From Syntrophobacteraceae bacterium (lineage in GTDB: Bacteria > Desulfobacterota > Syntrophobacteria > Syntrophobacterales > Syntrophobacteraceae), in assembly GCA_003566995.1 (NCBI GenBank), contig PXBG01000103.1, positions 1-64,000 on the forward strand: a stretch of 64,000 nt of DNA, written 5' to 3'. Position numbers and translations under genes: made by a program. Positions 9,582 through 17,775 of the stretch are shown here, one piece after another (position 1 is the first letter of the stretch; the number at the start of each line of letters is the position of its first letter). The notes beneath the pieces were generated by a model. It made no database searches. It saw only the letters and a program-made list of their open reading frames with translations, and was not told the DNA's origin.

Positions 9582-10745
9582 ATGGAACCCAAAATCGTTT
9601 CTCTGGAAATGAGAGAATACATTGCCGAGATGGGGGGCGACACCCTCAACTGGTGCATGCAGTGCGGTCTGTGCACCAACCTGTGCCCGTGGCGGCTTGT
9701 GCCCGGTGAAACCAGCGAGAAATTCAACATTCGTCACATGCAGCGCCTGGGACAGATGGGCATGGAAGGCTTCGAAGATGAAACCATCCTTTTCGCCTGC
9801 TCCACCTGCAGCATGTGCCAGACCAACTGCCCAAGGGGCGTGAAGATTGTCGACAACGTGCGGGGAATGCGGGCCAGCCTGGTGGGCGCAGGCATGGCCC
9901 CCGCCAGCTTGCGGCCCATTCTGGGGAGTGCCCATGCCAACGGCAACCCCTGGTCCGGGCCCAGGGAAAAACGCATGGACTGGGCCGGGGACCTGGAACT
10001 GCCCTCCTTCGGTCCGGACAAAGAGTACTTTCTTTATGTGTGCTGCCATTCCTGCTACGATCCCAGGAGCACCAAAACAGCCCGCAGCATCGTGCGCCTT
10101 CTGCAGCATGCGGGAGTGAGTTTCGGCGTGATCGGCACAGAGGAGAGCTGCTGCGGCGAGAGCCTGAGAAAAGTGGGGGATGAGGAGCTCTTTTTGAATC
10201 TCGCCCAATCCAATGTGGATCTCTTCAACGGCAAGGGTGTGAAAAAGATCATCACCACCTCCCCCCACTGCCTGTGGACTTTTGCCCATGAATATCCTGA
10301 ATTGGGGGGCCAGTGGGAACTGGTGCACTACACCCAGCTCCTGGAACAGCTCGTCAATGAAGGAAAACTTTCTTTTCCCAAAAGCCTCCAAAAGAAAGTT
10401 GCCTTCCATGACCCGTGTTACCTGGGCCGGCACAGTGGCATTTACGACACCCCCAGGAATCTCATGAAACAGGTTTCCGGACTCACTCCCCAGGAGCTTC
10501 AAAGAAGGGAAGCTTCGAGCCTTTGCTGTGCCGGCGGTGGAGGCCGCATATGGGCGGAGGCGCCGGTGGGAGAGCGTTTCGGGGAATTGCGCATTCAGGA
10601 CGCCGTAGCAAAGGGAGCCCAAATGCTCGCCACCGCTTGTCCCTACTGTGTGAATATGTTAACGGATGCATGCAAGAGTTTGGAAAAACAGGACGACCTG
10701 GAAATCATCGAACTGGCTGAGCTCCTGGCGGAAGCGCTCCCTTAG
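9582..10745 (+). CDS. Soluble HdrC-HdrB (HdrD-like) protein in the position of qmoC
   Basis: 387 residues. The N-terminal HdrC-like domain carries two [4Fe-4S] motifs (CMQCGLCTNLCP and CSTCSMCQTNCP). It is followed by two CCG (cysteine-rich) domains, the first with CCHSC and ESCCGE, the second with HDPCYLGRHSG, CCAGGGG and ACPYC. This is the HdrD/HdrB active-site layout, which reduces disulfides or passes electrons. In Desulfovibrio the third qmo gene, qmoC, has an HdrC-like N-terminus but a cytochrome-b-like membrane half. No hydrophobic segment is seen here. Replacement of QmoC by HdrBC is known from Gram-positive sulfate reducers. An AAGGAG site precedes the ATG. Confidence 0.9.
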   Translation: MEPKIVSLEMREYIAEMGGDTLNWCMQCGLCTNLCPWRLVPGETSEKFNIRHMQRLGQMGMEGFEDETILFACSTCSMCQTNCPRGVKIVDNVRGMRASLVGAGMAPASLRPILGSAHANGNPWSGPREKRMDWAGDLELPSFGPDKEYFLYVCCHSCYDPRSTKTARSIVRLLQHAGVSFGVIGTEESCCGESLRKVGDEELFLNLAQSNVDLFNGKGVKKIITTSPHCLWTFAHEYPELGGQWELVHYTQLLEQLVNEGKLSFPKSLQKKVAFHDPCYLGRHSGIYDTPRNLMKQVSGLTPQELQRREASSLCCAGGGGRIWAEAPVGERFGELRIQDAVAKGAQMLATACPYCVNMLTDACKSLEKQDDLEIIELAELLAEALP

Positions 10746-10775
10746 ACTCCAAACGGTTCAAACTGTGTCAAGAGC

Positions 10776-10818
10776 AAACGGGCGGCAAACATCTTCTTCG
10801 GGGAGCCGCCCGTTTTTT
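10776..10818 (+). terminator. Rho-independent terminator after the qmo unit
   Basis: An 11-bp stem (10776-10786 with 10805-10815) whose right arm runs into a run of seven T. It ends the qmoAB-hdrCB transcript. Confidence 0.92.
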
Positions 10819-10899
10819 TGCTCACCCCTGATGTGGATGAAAGGTTCCTTGAAAGCCTTCAATGCGCATCCACAGCATCTGAGAAAGAAAGACAAACCC

Positions 10900-11157
10900 A
10901 TGCCCATAAAGCTCGAAGACCTGAAGAATGAACGGCAGGATTATTTCATTGTCCACTGGGAAAACGACCAACTCGTCATGGAACCCCACTGTTTTTGCGG
11001 CAGTGAACTGGGTGAGGACTTCTACTGCGCTGCCTGTGACCGAAAATGTGATTGCACATTCCTGGCCTGCAGGGACGGACAGGCCCTCTCCCTGGCGGAG
11101 AAGCTCGTCCACGGAGAACCCACCTTCAAAAACTTCAAGGTGTCCCTCATAGGTTGA
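10900..11157 (+). CDS. Small cysteine-rich protein of unknown function
   Basis: 85 residues from the ATG at 10900; the ribosome site is weak and an earlier ATG at about 10829 is possible. Eight cysteines cluster between residues 30 and 57 in the order CFCG, CAAC, CDC, C, which resembles a metal-binding knuckle rather than a classical ferredoxin. No family recognised. It is the first gene after the qmo terminator and precedes two YkgJ-type Cys-cluster proteins, so it may belong with metal or Fe-S handling for sulfate reduction. That is inference from position only. Confidence 0.6.
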   Translation: MPIKLEDLKNERQDYFIVHWENDQLVMEPHCFCGSELGEDFYCAACDRKCDCTFLACRDGQALSLAEKLVHGEPTFKNFKVSLIG

Positions 11158-11281
11158 TCTCCAGCCATGAATTCATGCCTTTCAAAACGCAGAGGACCGC
11201 CAGGACCCGTTGCCGCTTCAATGAGAGCAAGGCTCCCCTCTCTCATTGACCGGTGATTCCCCAAAACTGTTGAGGAGATTC

Positions 11282-12004
11282 ATGAGCCAGCAAACATCGT
11301 CCATGGAAAAACCCGTTCTCACTGAGAAGAGCACCTTCAAATTCGCCTGTGGAGACACCCTGCCGTGTTTCACCCAATGCTGCCGGGATGTGAACATCTA
11401 CCTCACCCCTTATGACATTCTCCGACTTCGGCGAGCCCTTGGGCTGAGTTCCGGCGAGTTTCTCCACCGCCACACACAGCACTTTCTGGCCGGCTCCACG
11501 GGCATTCCCGTCGTTCAGCTGGCCATGAATTCCCAGAACCTTTACTGCCAGTTTGTGACTCCTGAGGGCTGCAGGGTCTACAGCGATCGCCCTTGGGCGT
11601 GCCGCATGTACCCTCTCGATTTGGGAAACCGGGAAGGAGAGTACCATCTCATCGTGAATCACGAGAAATGTCTCGGCCTCCTGGAACCCAACGTTCAGAC
11701 GGTGGGCGAATACCTGGAAAACCAGGGAGTGCAGCCTTATGTGGAAATGGAGCAGGCTTTTCAACAGGTCTTGCCCCCCGGCTTCAAACCCCAAAAGAGC
11801 CTCGGCGCCAGCCTGGGAAAACTGCTTTTTCTGGCCTATGACCTGGACCGTTTCGCCCAATTGCTCAAAGACCGAAAGTTCGTCTCCTTCTATGAACTGG
11901 ACGAGGCTTTGCTCCTGGAGGCACAGGAGGATGACGAGGCCCTGCTGAAGCTGGCGTTCCAGTATGTGAACCTTCAGGCCGAAGAACTGCTCAGCATGTT
12001 TTGA
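11282..12004 (+). CDS. YkgJ-family cysteine cluster protein (copy 1)
   Basis: 240 residues from the ATG at 11282, preceded by GAGGAG. It carries the family signature: an FxC...CFTQCCRD cluster near residue 30, then a CRVYSDRPWACRMYP motif in the middle. Members are predicted to chelate zinc or iron; the biochemical role is largely unknown. A paralogue follows 38 nt downstream in the same orientation with the same motif order (CFTECCRD, then CIVYEDRPAACRTYP), pointing to tandem duplication. The C-terminal half is rich in acidic and leucine residues and probably helical. Confidence 0.82.
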   Translation: MSQQTSSMEKPVLTEKSTFKFACGDTLPCFTQCCRDVNIYLTPYDILRLRRALGLSSGEFLHRHTQHFLAGSTGIPVVQLAMNSQNLYCQFVTPEGCRVYSDRPWACRMYPLDLGNREGEYHLIVNHEKCLGLLEPNVQTVGEYLENQGVQPYVEMEQAFQQVLPPGFKPQKSLGASLGKLLFLAYDLDRFAQLLKDRKFVSFYELDEALLLEAQEDDEALLKLAFQYVNLQAEELLSMF

Positions 12005-12042
12005 TTCATTTTTGATGACGAAAGTCAAAGGGGGATTGCCAA

Positions 12043-12834
12043 ATGACCCTGGAGTACACAGCGCCGGAAGAAATTCAAGGCTTGTTGAAACCCCTTGCGG
12101 ATGAAACTTTTTCCTTTGCCTGCCACCCGGGAGTGCCCTGCTTCACCGAGTGCTGCCGGGATTTGAAGCTTCTTCTCACGCCTTATGACGTTTTGCGTCT
12201 CAAGAAGCGTCTCGCCCTCGATGCATCGGATTTCCATGAAGTTCACACGAGGACGGAATTCGATGAGCAGAGGGGCTTCCCCATGGTTTTTCTGGAAATG
12301 AAAACGGACGAGAGAAAGACCTGTCCCTTCGTGTCACAAAAGGGCTGCATTGTCTATGAAGACCGGCCCGCAGCCTGCAGGACCTACCCCATCGCACGGG
12401 CTTCCCGAATGCACCGCGGCCATGGCCGGGTGCAGGAGGATTATTATGTTCTGCACGAAGAGCACTGCCGGGGTTTCGAGGAAAATCAGCAGTGGACGGT
12501 GGAGGAATGGATCAAGGATCAGGGGCTCGAATCCTATCACCACATGAACAACCAGTGGATGGAAATCCTCACCCATCCGAGACTGAACCAGGGAAAGCCC
12601 CTTTCTTCCAGGCAGCAGCAAATGTTTTTCCTGGCCTGCTACGACCTGGACAAGTTCAAAAGGTTCATACTGTCCGGCCGGTTCATTGATATCTTTGAAC
12701 TGGACAGGAAGGAATTGGACGCCATTGAGTCCAGGGATGAAGATCTTTTGAGGCTTTCTTTCAGGTGGATCAGGTTTTCCTTATGTGGCGACCCAGTGCT
12801 CAAAATGCGGGAGCAATACAAAAAGGCCCGCTGA
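12043..12834 (+). CDS. YkgJ-family cysteine cluster protein (copy 2)
   Basis: 263 residues, start set by an AAGGGGG-like site. It is clearly paralogous to the upstream gene along the whole length: CCRD cluster near residue 33, CxVYEDRPAACRTYP motif, and similar C-terminal acidic helices with FELD segments. Predicted metal-chelating protein of unknown function. The pair is closed by a strong bidirectional hairpin at 12928-12961. The two proteins may form a heteromer, but nothing in the sequence proves this. Confidence 0.82.
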   Translation: MTLEYTAPEEIQGLLKPLADETFSFACHPGVPCFTECCRDLKLLLTPYDVLRLKKRLALDASDFHEVHTRTEFDEQRGFPMVFLEMKTDERKTCPFVSQKGCIVYEDRPAACRTYPIARASRMHRGHGRVQEDYYVLHEEHCRGFEENQQWTVEEWIKDQGLESYHHMNNQWMEILTHPRLNQGKPLSSRQQQMFFLACYDLDKFKRFILSGRFIDIFELDRKELDAIESRDEDLLRLSFRWIRFSLCGDPVLKMREQYKKAR

Positions 12835-12927
12835 AGAGCAGATCCCTTCCATGCACAAAAAAGCCGGGCGGAAATGCCCGAACCGCCCCCTCTCGCCCCC
12901 GGTTCATCTTTCGTTGAGTCCATGAAG

Positions 12928-12961
12928 AAAAATGAGGATTCCGGAAGGAATCCTCATTTTT
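12928..12961. terminator. Bidirectional Rho-independent terminator
   Basis: A 15-bp perfect inverted repeat (12928-12942 with 12947-12961) with a GGAA loop, an A run on the left and a T run on the right. It serves the YkgJ pair on the plus strand and the convergent zinc-ribbon gene on the minus strand. Confidence 0.92.
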
Positions 12962-13035
12962 CAGTTCACACTGCAAAATCCCGAAAGGACTGCAGCTTCG
13001 TCAGGCATTACGGTTGAGCGCCAACCGGCGGAATT

Positions 13036-13299
13036 TTAATCTTCCATGATTTGCGACCGAGCTGCTTCGTCGGACCACACGGGAAGGGGCCCCGATGTGC
13101 CCGTTTCAGGATCGTATTTGTGTCTGTACGAACAGGCAGACCGAGTGGTGTCCTCCATGTGCTTCCAGCCACGGACGAAATAGGAACATTCATCGTTGAA
13201 ACACACGTAAAAATATTCAGCACTCCACGTGGACATGGGTGGAACACTCCACTTTTTCATTTTCTCGCCGCAATGGGGGCAGAGACTCTTGTCTTCCAT
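13036..13299 (-). CDS. Small zinc-ribbon protein, unknown role
   Basis: 87 residues from the ATG at 13299, chosen for the GAGGAGA site immediately upstream; longer in-frame starts lack one. A CPHCGEKM knuckle at residues 7-14 pairs with a second Cys pair (CFNDEC) about 25 residues later, resembling Ogr/Delta-type or DksA-unrelated zinc ribbons. The aromatic-rich segment between the pairs and the conserved-looking FVRGW support a real protein. No partner gene: it is convergent with the YkgJ pair across the shared terminator. Confidence 0.65.
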   Translation of the reverse strand: MEDKSLCPHCGEKMKKWSVPPMSTWSAEYFYVCFNDECSYFVRGWKHMEDTTRSACSYRHKYDPETGTSGPLPVWSDEAARSQIMED

Positions 13300-13478
13300 T
13301 GGTGTCTCCTCTTGCATCTTCATGATTATTTTCTGAAAAAAACAGACTCGGGATTCAGAGTGGGCTCCGTGAACCTCATGCCAACGGGCAAAGGAAACTT
13401 TCTGTTCAAACGTTGCCACACCAAGAATTAGTTAACCACTTGTGCACAAAATGACAAGGGAGCCCCACCCTTCCGACC

Positions 13479-13874
13479 TCATTGAGGCATGTGGTCTGCA
13501 GCCTTGAATTGACGGTTTTTCATAAAAATCGTGGTGAACTGTCTCATGGTCTCCTTCATGACACTCTCGTAATCGGGAACATTTTTGTCAAAAACATTTC
13601 CAATCTTCTCATAGGAAAGATTTTGCAGATCATTGGCCATTTTGAGATACTCTTCCCGAACTCCGTCGGGAAGGGCCTTGATCATGTTTTGTCCCAGGAG
13701 GAATTCAAAGAGGCCATACATGTCTTCCAGAAGCTTTTGCATGGCCTCCGGTTCGTGAGTTTCCCCCTTCTTTTCCACGAGGGCCTTGCAGAACTTCATG
13801 ATATAGGGATTCCGCATGGGCACACCAGGAGCTTGTTCTCCGGGGGCCAACTGATTCATATCCTTTTCCACCAT
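13479..13874 (-). CDS. Conserved-looking hypothetical protein, helical
   Basis: 131 residues with a GGGAG-type ribosome site. It has no Cys cluster, membrane segment or signal peptide. The sequence is methionine-, lysine- and glutamate-rich with predicted long helices (residues 22-60 and 75-120). No family recognised. It is possibly cotranscribed with the zinc-ribbon gene 179 nt downstream. Codon use matches the neighbours, so I take it as real. Confidence 0.6.
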   Translation of the reverse strand: MVEKDMNQLAPGEQAPGVPMRNPYIMKFCKALVEKKGETHEPEAMQKLLEDMYGLFEFLLGQNMIKALPDGVREEYLKMANDLQNLSYEKIGNVFDKNVPDYESVMKETMRQFTTIFMKNRQFKAADHMPQ

Positions 13875-14025
13875 TCTTTTTCACTCCCATTGGAATCTGC
13901 TCGACAATGTTCTCTGCTTCTGCGAATGATCTTCGTAACAGATAATCCCGCAAATCTCAAACAAGACCTGCTTTTTCCTTTTCCCTTTGGAAAATAAACC
14001 CTTGGAAAAGAGCAAAAGACCGGGC

Positions 14026-14814
14026 TCACACAATGCCATAGATGCCCGGCAGCCTGTCCTGAAAGCAGGGAATCTGACTTCGGAAATCTTCCAGTTCCCC
14101 GGGTTTCAGCGTCCCGTGAAAGAACCCTTCATCATCTTCTCCCTGTCCAAGAACGATCCCCCGAGGGGAGACGATGGCCGAACGGCCTCCATATTTCAAC
14201 TTGCCGCCACCTCCCGTGCCATTGCAGCCCACAACAAAAAGTTGATTTTCCAGGGCTCGGGCCCGCAGCAAAAGGGACCAGTGTTCAACCCTTGCCCTGG
14301 GCCACAGGGCTGGAACACAGAGGATTTCCGCACCCTCCAGGGCCAGTTTGCGCGCAAGTTCCGGAAAGCGCAGGTCGTAACATATCATGACGCCCACTCT
14401 GCCCGCGGAAGTGGCGCAAACCAGCGTTTCCTCCCCCCGGGAAAAGTGAAGGTGCTCCTGAGCATGGGTGAAAAGATGGATTTTGCGGTACCGCCCGGCC
14501 ATCCGTCCATCCCCGTCTATGACATGGGCCACATTGTAGATGCGGCCGCCCTCCAGTTGGGGAAGGCTTCCCGTGATCACCAGGTTCAGTTTTTGAGCCT
14601 GCGTTTTCAGCTCTTCCTCAAGGCCAGGGCTTTCAAGAGCCATTTGACGCAACCGGGCATAATGAAAGCCGCAGGACCACATTTCAGGAAGAACCACCAG
14701 ACTGCATCCCTTCTCCTTCATTCGAAGAAGTCCTTCTTTCACCTTTTTCAGGTTGCCCTGCACATCCCCTGCAACCACATCAAACTGAAAGCATCCGGCA
14801 ACGGTTTCAACCAA
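14026..14814 (-). CDS. Carbon-nitrogen hydrolase (nitrilase superfamily, omega-amidase-like)
   Basis: 262 residues. The catalytic triad of the nitrilase fold is visible: Glu44 in LPEMW, Lys111 in YRKIHLF and Cys145 in MICYDLRFPE. The length and the short YRKIHLF form fit the Nit2/YafV omega-amidase branch, which hydrolyses alpha-ketoglutaramate-like amides in the cytoplasm. The substrate is not provable from sequence. It reads from TTG at 14814 with AAAGAAAGG upstream; no in-frame ATG gives the complete N-terminus. It is divergent from the ferredoxin-like gene at 15032. Confidence 0.88.
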   Translation of the reverse strand: MVETVAGCFQFDVVAGDVQGNLKKVKEGLLRMKEKGCSLVVLPEMWSCGFHYARLRQMALESPGLEEELKTQAQKLNLVITGSLPQLEGGRIYNVAHVIDGDGRMAGRYRKIHLFTHAQEHLHFSRGEETLVCATSAGRVGVMICYDLRFPELARKLALEGAEILCVPALWPRARVEHWSLLLRARALENQLFVVGCNGTGGGGKLKYGGRSAIVSPRGIVLGQGEDDEGFFHGTLKPGELEDFRSQIPCFQDRLPGIYGIV

Positions 14815-15031
14815 GGGAAAACCTTTCTTTTGGCGCTCGTCTTGTTTTTCATTCCTGGAAAAGGTAGAGCATTGTGCAATCGATTATAATTAACCCAAAT
14901 TTTCTTTTGAGCCCATGGTAAAAAACCGTGCAAATTTCGCCACACGCCATAGAGTGCCTTCGCAGGGGGAATTCCACTGGAAACAGGTGGCCCGGTCACC
15001 TTTGCGTTGCCCTTTCAACAGGAGGCTTGTG

Positions 15032-16138
15032 ATGATCCACCCAAAGGATGATGTGTACGAACGTCTGGCCGAACACCTTGACCGCCTTCCCGCAGGCTTT
15101 CCTTCAACAGCCACGGGCGTCGAAATACGCATTCTCAAACGCCTCTTCACTCCCCTGGAAGCGGAGGTTGCCCAGCTGGTCACTCTGCGCCCCGAGAAGG
15201 CTCCCAGGATTGCCGAAAGAAGCCGGTGGAACCCGAAGGAACTGGAAGAGCATCTCTTTGCCATGTCCAAAAAAGGCCTGATTTTCAGAATTCGAAAGGG
15301 AAGCGAATTCCGCTACATGGCCGCACAATTCGTCATCGGCATATGGGAGTACCACGTGAACGACCTGGACCCCGATCTCATCAGGGATGTGAACGAATAT
15401 CTTCCCCATTTTTTCCACAGGAAACACCAGGCCAGCACGCCCCAATTGCGCACCATTCCCATTTCCGGAGCCCTTCCATCGGGGCAGGCGGTGATGCCCT
15501 ACGAGAAAGCTCGCCAGCTCGTCCGCGCACAGGAAAAAATCGTGGTGGCGCCCTGCATTTGCCGCAAGGAGCATCAACTGACAGGAGGGGGCTGCGGCAA
15601 ACCCATGGAAACCTGCCTTGTCTTTGGAAACGGCGCCACCTATTATGAAGAAAATGGCCTGGGCCGCCCCATCTCCACGGACGAAGCACTGGAGATACTG
15701 GCCAGCGCCGAAGAGCACGGACTGGTGCTCCAGCCTTCCAACGCTCAGAGCATTGTCAACATTTGCACCTGCTGTGACTGCTGCTGCCAGATTTTGAAAA
15801 ACCTGAAAGTCCTGCCCAATCCGGGCCAGTATGTGGCCTGCAATTTCGTGGCTCAACTGAGCGAAAGCCTTTGCAGCGGCTGCGGCGCCTGCGCCGCCTC
15901 CTGTCCCATGGATGCGCTCCGGCTGGACCATGAAAAAGCCCTGTTGATGCCCGAACGGTGCATCGGTTGCGGGGTCTGCGTTCCCGTTTGCCCCGAAGAA
16001 GCCCTGGCCCTCGCGCAAAAACCGGAAGAAGAACGCATCACTCCGCCGGCCCACCTGCTGGAAACCTTCAAAAAAATTCACGGGGAGAGGATGTCCAAGC
16101 TCAAAGCGCTGCAGGCGCAGCCGGGGGACAAAAGCTGA
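15032..16138 (+). CDS. Winged-helix / 4Fe-4S ferredoxin-domain protein
   Basis: 368 residues from the ATG at 15032 with AGGAGG at 15019-15024 (a GTG one codon earlier is possible). The N-terminal 90 residues look like a helix-turn-helix segment (LFTPLEAEVAQL, then a KKGLIF wing). A middle region follows with CICRKEH, a GGGCGKPMETC segment and a dense CTCCDCCC motif. The C-terminus has two ferredoxin clusters (CSGCGACAASCP and CIGCGVCVPVCP). Related deltaproteobacterial proteins are known only as Fe-S proteins of unknown function. The mix suggests a redox-sensing or electron-transfer role. Single-gene unit. Confidence 0.78.
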   Translation: MIHPKDDVYERLAEHLDRLPAGFPSTATGVEIRILKRLFTPLEAEVAQLVTLRPEKAPRIAERSRWNPKELEEHLFAMSKKGLIFRIRKGSEFRYMAAQFVIGIWEYHVNDLDPDLIRDVNEYLPHFFHRKHQASTPQLRTIPISGALPSGQAVMPYEKARQLVRAQEKIVVAPCICRKEHQLTGGGCGKPMETCLVFGNGATYYEENGLGRPISTDEALEILASAEEHGLVLQPSNAQSIVNICTCCDCCCQILKNLKVLPNPGQYVACNFVAQLSESLCSGCGACAASCPMDALRLDHEKALLMPERCIGCGVCVPVCPEEALALAQKPEEERITPPAHLLETFKKIHGERMSKLKALQAQPGDKS

Positions 16139-16566
16139 GCCGGGGGCACGTTCCATGGGGCCAATCTTCAAGGGTGACACGGAAAAAAACCATGGGCATC
16201 CCTATAGGGAAACGGGTTTGCAGGGATGGTTTGGAGTCCTCCCCGGACCGGCTTCCCAATGCTGCCCGCTTGAATTGTCTCACCCAATGTGAAAGCCCCT
16301 TCGCGTCATTCCCGCGCAGGGGGCAATGCAGTCTTTTCAACATGTTCTGGATCCATGTCTGCGAGGGAACGACAGAGCAAAACAACACACAATCCCTCAA
16401 CTCAACAACATTGCCGGCTCCCCCCGGAAGGCATCGTGTTGTAAAAGGGTTGAAAATCCATTAGAAAAGATCTTTTGAGAAAAACAACTCCGGGGGATGG
16501 CCGCGCCACGGCATGCCCCCTTGGGGGGGATTGAAAGAATTCTTGGCTGAAAGGTGAAAAAAGATC
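16139..16566. other. Intergenic region carrying a degenerate inverted-repeat element
   Basis: A 428-nt gap before the DUF39 gene. The middle (16248-16422) is a relic of the mobile element described separately. The rest, including the stretch just before 16567, shows no gene; a weak GGTGAAAA ribosome site precedes the DUF39 ATG. Confidence 0.6.
16248..16422. mobile_element. Degenerate MITE-like element, copy 2 of the family at 49.5 kb
   Basis: The element runs 16257-16413 (157 bp). Its left end CAATGCTG and its right end, read in reverse complement as CAATGTTGTTGA, match the terminal inverted repeats of the better-preserved copy at 49471-49693. It carries the GTCATTCCCGCG motif that occurs in that copy. 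Near-identical flanks CCGGCTTCC (16248-16256) and CCGGCTCCC (16414-16422) look like an eroded target duplication. No coding capacity. Confidence 0.6.
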
Positions 16567-17775
16567 ATGGCGACCGTTCAGAAAACCTACCAGGAAATCA
16601 ATGAGAAAATCCGTAAGGGGCAGGCTGTGGTGGTGACAGCCGACGAGATGGTCCATATCGTGAGAAAAAAAGGAACGGAGCGAGCCGCCCGCGAAGTGGA
16701 CGTGGTGACCACGGGCACTTTTGGCCCCATGTGCTCTTCGGGAGCCTTCATCAATTTCGGACACACTCAGCCCCCCATAAAAGCATCGAAAGCCTGGCTG
16801 AACGATGTTCCCGCCTATGCGGGCCTTGCGGCAGTGGACCTTTACATCGGAGCCACGGAACCCACGTTCGATGACCCCCTCAACAAAATCAGCCCCGGCA
16901 ATTTCGACTACGGTGGAGGCCACGTGATCCACGACCTCGTGGCGGGCAAAACCATCAGGCTGCGGGCGGAATCCTACGGCACCGATTGTTACCCCAACCG
17001 CCACGTGGAATTGAACGTCACCCTGGAGGACCTTCCTTATGCCGTTTTGTGCAACCCGCGCAACGCATACCAGAACTACAACTGCGCCGTGAATTTGTCC
17101 TCCAAGACCATTTTCACCTACATGGGTGTCCTCAAACCCAGAATGGGCAACGCCAACTACTCCACTGCAGGGCAGTTGAGCCCCCTTCTCAACGACCCCT
17201 ATTACCGGACCCTTGGTTTGGGCACGCGCATTTTTCTTGGGGGAGCTCAAGGGTACATCACATGGTTCGGCTCCCAGCACAACCCCGGAGCACCCCGCCT
17301 GGCCAGCGGAGTTCCCGCCGCGCCTGCGGGAACACTCATGGTCACGGGGGACCTCAAACAAATGAAGCCGCGCTGGCTCCAGGGCACCAGTTTCCAGGGA
17401 TACGGGTGTTCCCTGGCAGTGGGCATCGGAATACCCATTCCCATTCTCAATGAAAAAATGGCGTTTCACACAGGGATCTCCGATGAAGACATCATGACGC
17501 AGGTGAAAGACTACAGCTTCACCCGGCCGGAACCTCTGGCCCGGGTGACCTATGCCCAGCTCAAGTCTGGAGCCATCACCGTCGAGGGAAAGGAAATTCC
17601 CACGGTGCCCCTGTCGAGTTATGTCCGGGCCCAGGAAATCGCCAATCTTCTCAAGCAGTGGATACAAAAGGGCGAGTTTTTTCTGGGGGAACCTCAACAC
17701 CTTTTGCCCACCGTTCCCGAGGATGACCAGAGCGTCCTGGATCCATCCCGGCAGGAAAGTCCTCCCCTGGCATGA
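16567..17775 (+). CDS. Homocysteine biosynthesis protein, DUF39 family (aspartate-semialdehyde sulfurtransferase type)
   Basis: 402 residues. It matches the DUF39 family by its GTFGPMCSSGAF, GATEPTFDDP, HVIHDLVAG and GGAQGYITWFGSQHNP segments. Family members in methanogens and sulfate reducers are implicated in making homocysteine from aspartate semialdehyde and sulfide, bypassing O-acyl-homoserine routes. The C-terminal CBS domains of the methanogen version are missing, as expected of the shorter bacterial form. The ferredoxin-type partner often found beside it is not here; instead larE follows with a 4-nt ATGA overlap. Confidence 0.88.
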   Translation: MATVQKTYQEINEKIRKGQAVVVTADEMVHIVRKKGTERAAREVDVVTTGTFGPMCSSGAFINFGHTQPPIKASKAWLNDVPAYAGLAAVDLYIGATEPTFDDPLNKISPGNFDYGGGHVIHDLVAGKTIRLRAESYGTDCYPNRHVELNVTLEDLPYAVLCNPRNAYQNYNCAVNLSSKTIFTYMGVLKPRMGNANYSTAGQLSPLLNDPYYRTLGLGTRIFLGGAQGYITWFGSQHNPGAPRLASGVPAAPAGTLMVTGDLKQMKPRWLQGTSFQGYGCSLAVGIGIPIPILNEKMAFHTGISDEDIMTQVKDYSFTRPEPLARVTYAQLKSGAITVEGKEIPTVPLSSYVRAQEIANLLKQWIQKGEFFLGEPQHLLPTVPEDDQSVLDPSRQESPPLA

